From positions 1-64,000 of the forward strand of contig SCTY01000043.1 in NCBI GenBank assembly GCA_004297625.1: DNA of 64,000 nucleotides. The letters are read 5' to 3'. The notes under the pieces were generated by a model, which was given only the letters and a program-made list of their open reading frames with translations, did no database searches and had not been told where the DNA came from. The stretch is from Betaproteobacteria bacterium (lineage in GTDB: Bacteria; Pseudomonadota; Gammaproteobacteria; Burkholderiales; SG8-39). This document shows positions 62,299 through 64,000 of this stretch, one piece after another; the stretch's first letter is position 1; every line of letters begins with the position of its first letter. Position numbers and translations under genes: made by a program.

Positions 62299-64000
62299 CT
62301 ACCCGAGGAGCACGCGCACGGTGTGAGTCTGGCCATCGTCGGCCAAGGGAACCCGGGTCGCGCCCGCCGGCAGTGGCTTGCCATCCAGCTCGGCGTGAAC
62401 GACGCCGCGGCACACTGCGTTGGGGTTCTCGACCGTGATCTCGTAGCGCGCGGAGCGGTACTGGAAGGTGATCTCGAAACGCGGCCACGTGCGGGGAATG
62501 CACGGTGCGAGGCACAGGTGGGTCCCCTGCTGGCGAAAACCGAGGATGGCTTCGAGCCCGGCGCGGTACAGCCATCCGGCCGAGCCCGTATACCAGGTCC
62601 ATCCCCCGCGCCCGGCGTGCGGGGCGACCGAATAGACATCGGCGGCGAGCACGTAGGGCTCGACCTTGTAGCGCTGCACGTCCGCCCGCGTGCTCGTGCG
62701 GTTGATCGGATTCAGCAGGGAGAAGAGCTGCGCGGCCTTGTCGCCGTCGCCGAGCGCCGCAAGCGCGATCGCCGACCAGGCGGCGGCGTGGGTGTATTGG
62801 CCGCCGTTTTCACGCACGCCGGGCGGATAGCCCCGGACGTACCCGGGATCGAGCGGCGTGCGATCGAACGGCGGCGTGAGAAGCAGGGCGAGACCCGGTT
62901 CGTTGCGCATAAGTTGCGCGTCCACGGCGGCCATGGCACGCGCGGCACGAGCCGGGTCCGCAGCCCCCGAGATCACGCTCCAGGATTGAGCGATCGAGTC
63001 GATCCGGCATTCGTCGCTCGTGGACGAACCAAGCGGCGTGCCGTCGTCGAAGTAGCCGCGCCGGTACCAGTCACCGTCCCAGCCGTCGCGCTCGAGCGCG
63101 CCGCGCAGGCGGGCGGCGTGCGAAAGCCACTTTGCGGCGCGCGTCTCTTCACCGCGCGCTTGCGCGAGCGGCGCGAACGCCGCGAGGGTTGCGTGCAGGA
63201 ACCAGCCGAGCCAGACGCTCTCGCCTTTGCCTTTTTCGCCGACGCGGTTCATGCCGTCGTTCCAATCGCCGGTGCCGATCAACGGCAAGCCGTGCTCGCC
63301 GACGCCGAGACCCTGATCGAGCCCGCGCGCGCAGTGCTCGAACAGGCTCGCGCTCTCGTCGGCAAGCATGGGCCGGAAGTAGGCGTCGTGCTCGCCGCAG
63401 GCGAGCGGCCGGCCTTCGAGAAACGCGACGGGCTCCTCCAGGACCGCCGCGTCGCCGGTCGTCTCGACGTAGTGTGCGGCGGCATGCGCAAGCCAGATGC
63501 GGTCGTCCGAGATGCGCGTGCGCACGCCCTGGCCGGACGGCGGCAGCCACCAATGCTGGACATCGCCTTCGACGAACTGCCGGGCAGCGGCGCGCAGCAG
63601 ATGCTCGCGCGTGATGCCCGGCCGCGACAGGGCGAGCGCCATGCCGTCCTGGAGCTGGTCGCGGAAGCCGTACGCGCCGCTCGCCTGATAGAACGCCGCG
63701 CGCGCCCAGACGCGGCAGACGAGCGTCTGGTAGAGCAGCCACCGATTCAGCATGAGGTCCATGGACCGGTCCGGCGTCTTCACCCGGACCGTGCCGAGCA
63801 CCTCGTCCCAATAGCCCGCGACTTCGCGCAGCACCGCATCGAGATCGGCCGAGCGGTAGTGCGCGATGAGGGATTGCGCGCCGGCCGGCGTCGCGGCCTC
63901 GCCGAGGAGAAACAGGATTTCCACCGTGCCGCCCGGCTTGAGCTCGATCGGGGCCTGCAGGGCGCCGCAGGCATCGAGGCCCGCGCCGACGCGGCCTGAA
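62299..64000 (-). CDS. GH94 glycoside phosphorylase domain, NdvB-like (start beyond the window)
   Basis: The visible 566 residues, open to the window edge, show the GH94 catalytic core: VKTPDRSMDLMLNRWLLYQT, SGAYGFRDQLQDGMAL, IGTGDWNDGMNRVG (catalytic Asp) and RGYPPGVRENGGQYTHAA, ending with a C-terminal sandwich. The edge reads GLDACGALQAPIELKPG, as in the cyclic beta-1,2-glucan synthase NdvB/ChvB, so the full protein may be a very long membrane glucan synthase or a shorter cellobiose/chitobiose phosphorylase. Cannot be decided from this part. Confidence 0.8.
   Translation of the reverse strand, partial: SGRVGAGLDACGALQAPIELKPGGTVEILFLLGEAATPAGAQSLIAHYRSADLDAVLREVAGYWDEVLGTVRVKTPDRSMDLMLNRWLLYQTLVCRVWARAAFYQASGAYGFRDQLQDGMALALSRPGITREHLLRAAARQFVEGDVQHWWLPPSGQGVRTRISDDRIWLAHAAAHYVETTGDAAVLEEPVAFLEGRPLACGEHDAYFRPMLADESASLFEHCARGLDQGLGVGEHGLPLIGTGDWNDGMNRVGEKGKGESVWLGWFLHATLAAFAPLAQARGEETRAAKWLSHAARLRGALERDGWDGDWYRRGYFDDGTPLGSSTSDECRIDSIAQSWSVISGAADPARAARAMAAVDAQLMRNEPGLALLLTPPFDRTPLDPGYVRGYPPGVRENGGQYTHAAAWSAIALAALGDGDKAAQLFSLLNPINRTSTRADVQRYKVEPYVLAADVYSVAPHAGRGGWTWYTGSAGWLYRAGLEAILGFRQQGTHLCLAPCIPRTWPRFEITFQYRSARYEITVENPNAVCRGVVHAELDGKPLPAGATRVPLADDGQTHTVRVLLG

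Overview
The window is high-GC DNA, densely packed on both strands with many 4-base ATGA/GTGA gene overlaps. It looks like a chromosome segment of a betaproteobacterium: complete System I cytochrome c maturation operon, E. coli-type fumarate reductase, Arn lipid A operon, PIN-PhoH protein and GGGACAGACCCC-type palindromic repeats. The genus cannot be fixed from the sequence. The metabolism suggested is anaerobic or facultative respiration through many c-type cytochromes, with an MtrA/MtrB (MtoA/MtoB)-type outer-membrane electron conduit.

Layout. 1-3.6 kb: end of a rubrerythrin gene, a GlpC/HdrD-like Fe-S protein, a palindromic repeat that runs into a lipoprotein metallophosphoesterase gene, a broken PhoX-like gene and a DUF2934 gene. 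3.6-10.4 kb (minus strand): ccmABCDEFGHI led by a 40-residue membrane peptide. 10.4-30.4 kb: a cytochrome island. It holds a cytochrome with an extra C-terminal domain, two c556-like cytochromes, a broken multihaem gene, hemG, a CbcL-like ten-haem/cytochrome b fusion, a six-gene quinone-cytochrome oxidoreductase operon (hexahaem protein, Tat Fe-S protein, NrfD protein, three more cytochromes), a sigma54-type promoter in front of a membrane-hairpin/receiver cluster, a split heptahaem/cytochrome b pair, an NtrC-type regulator with a haem-motif histidine kinase, and a pentahaem cytochrome. 30.4-39.9 kb: four-subunit 2-oxoacid:ferredoxin oxidoreductase, malic enzyme, and frdABCD. 39.9-44.4 kb: small cytochrome, MtrB-like barrel, decahaem MtrA-like cytochrome and a divergent Crp/Fnr regulator. 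44.4-49.7 kb: DUF2237, thrC, hom, acetyltransferase, alaC, Mth938 protein. 49.7-56.4 kb: arn operon with ArnA split in two. 56.4-64 kb: dehalogenase-like hydrolase, bcp, phoH, methyltransferase, CDGSH protein, dnaB, a 350-base gap with DnaA-like sites and an orphan LexA box, and a GH94 gene running off the end.

How it fits together. Intact structural genes between 10.4 and 43.6 kb encode 52 CxxCH haem motifs. Twelve TTGAT-N4-ATCAA or near-match FNR/DNR-type boxes lie in front of the cytochrome operons, por/malic enzyme, frd, mtrAB and the Crp/Fnr gene itself, so one regulator adjacent to mtrAB probably controls the whole set, perhaps including ccm. A second layer, a periplasmic haem-motif kinase with an NtrC-type regulator, probably acts on the sigma54 promoter at 22466, which drives a small protein and a receiver protein that share a distinctive repeated membrane hairpin. 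That cluster is the best candidate in the window for an undescribed system.
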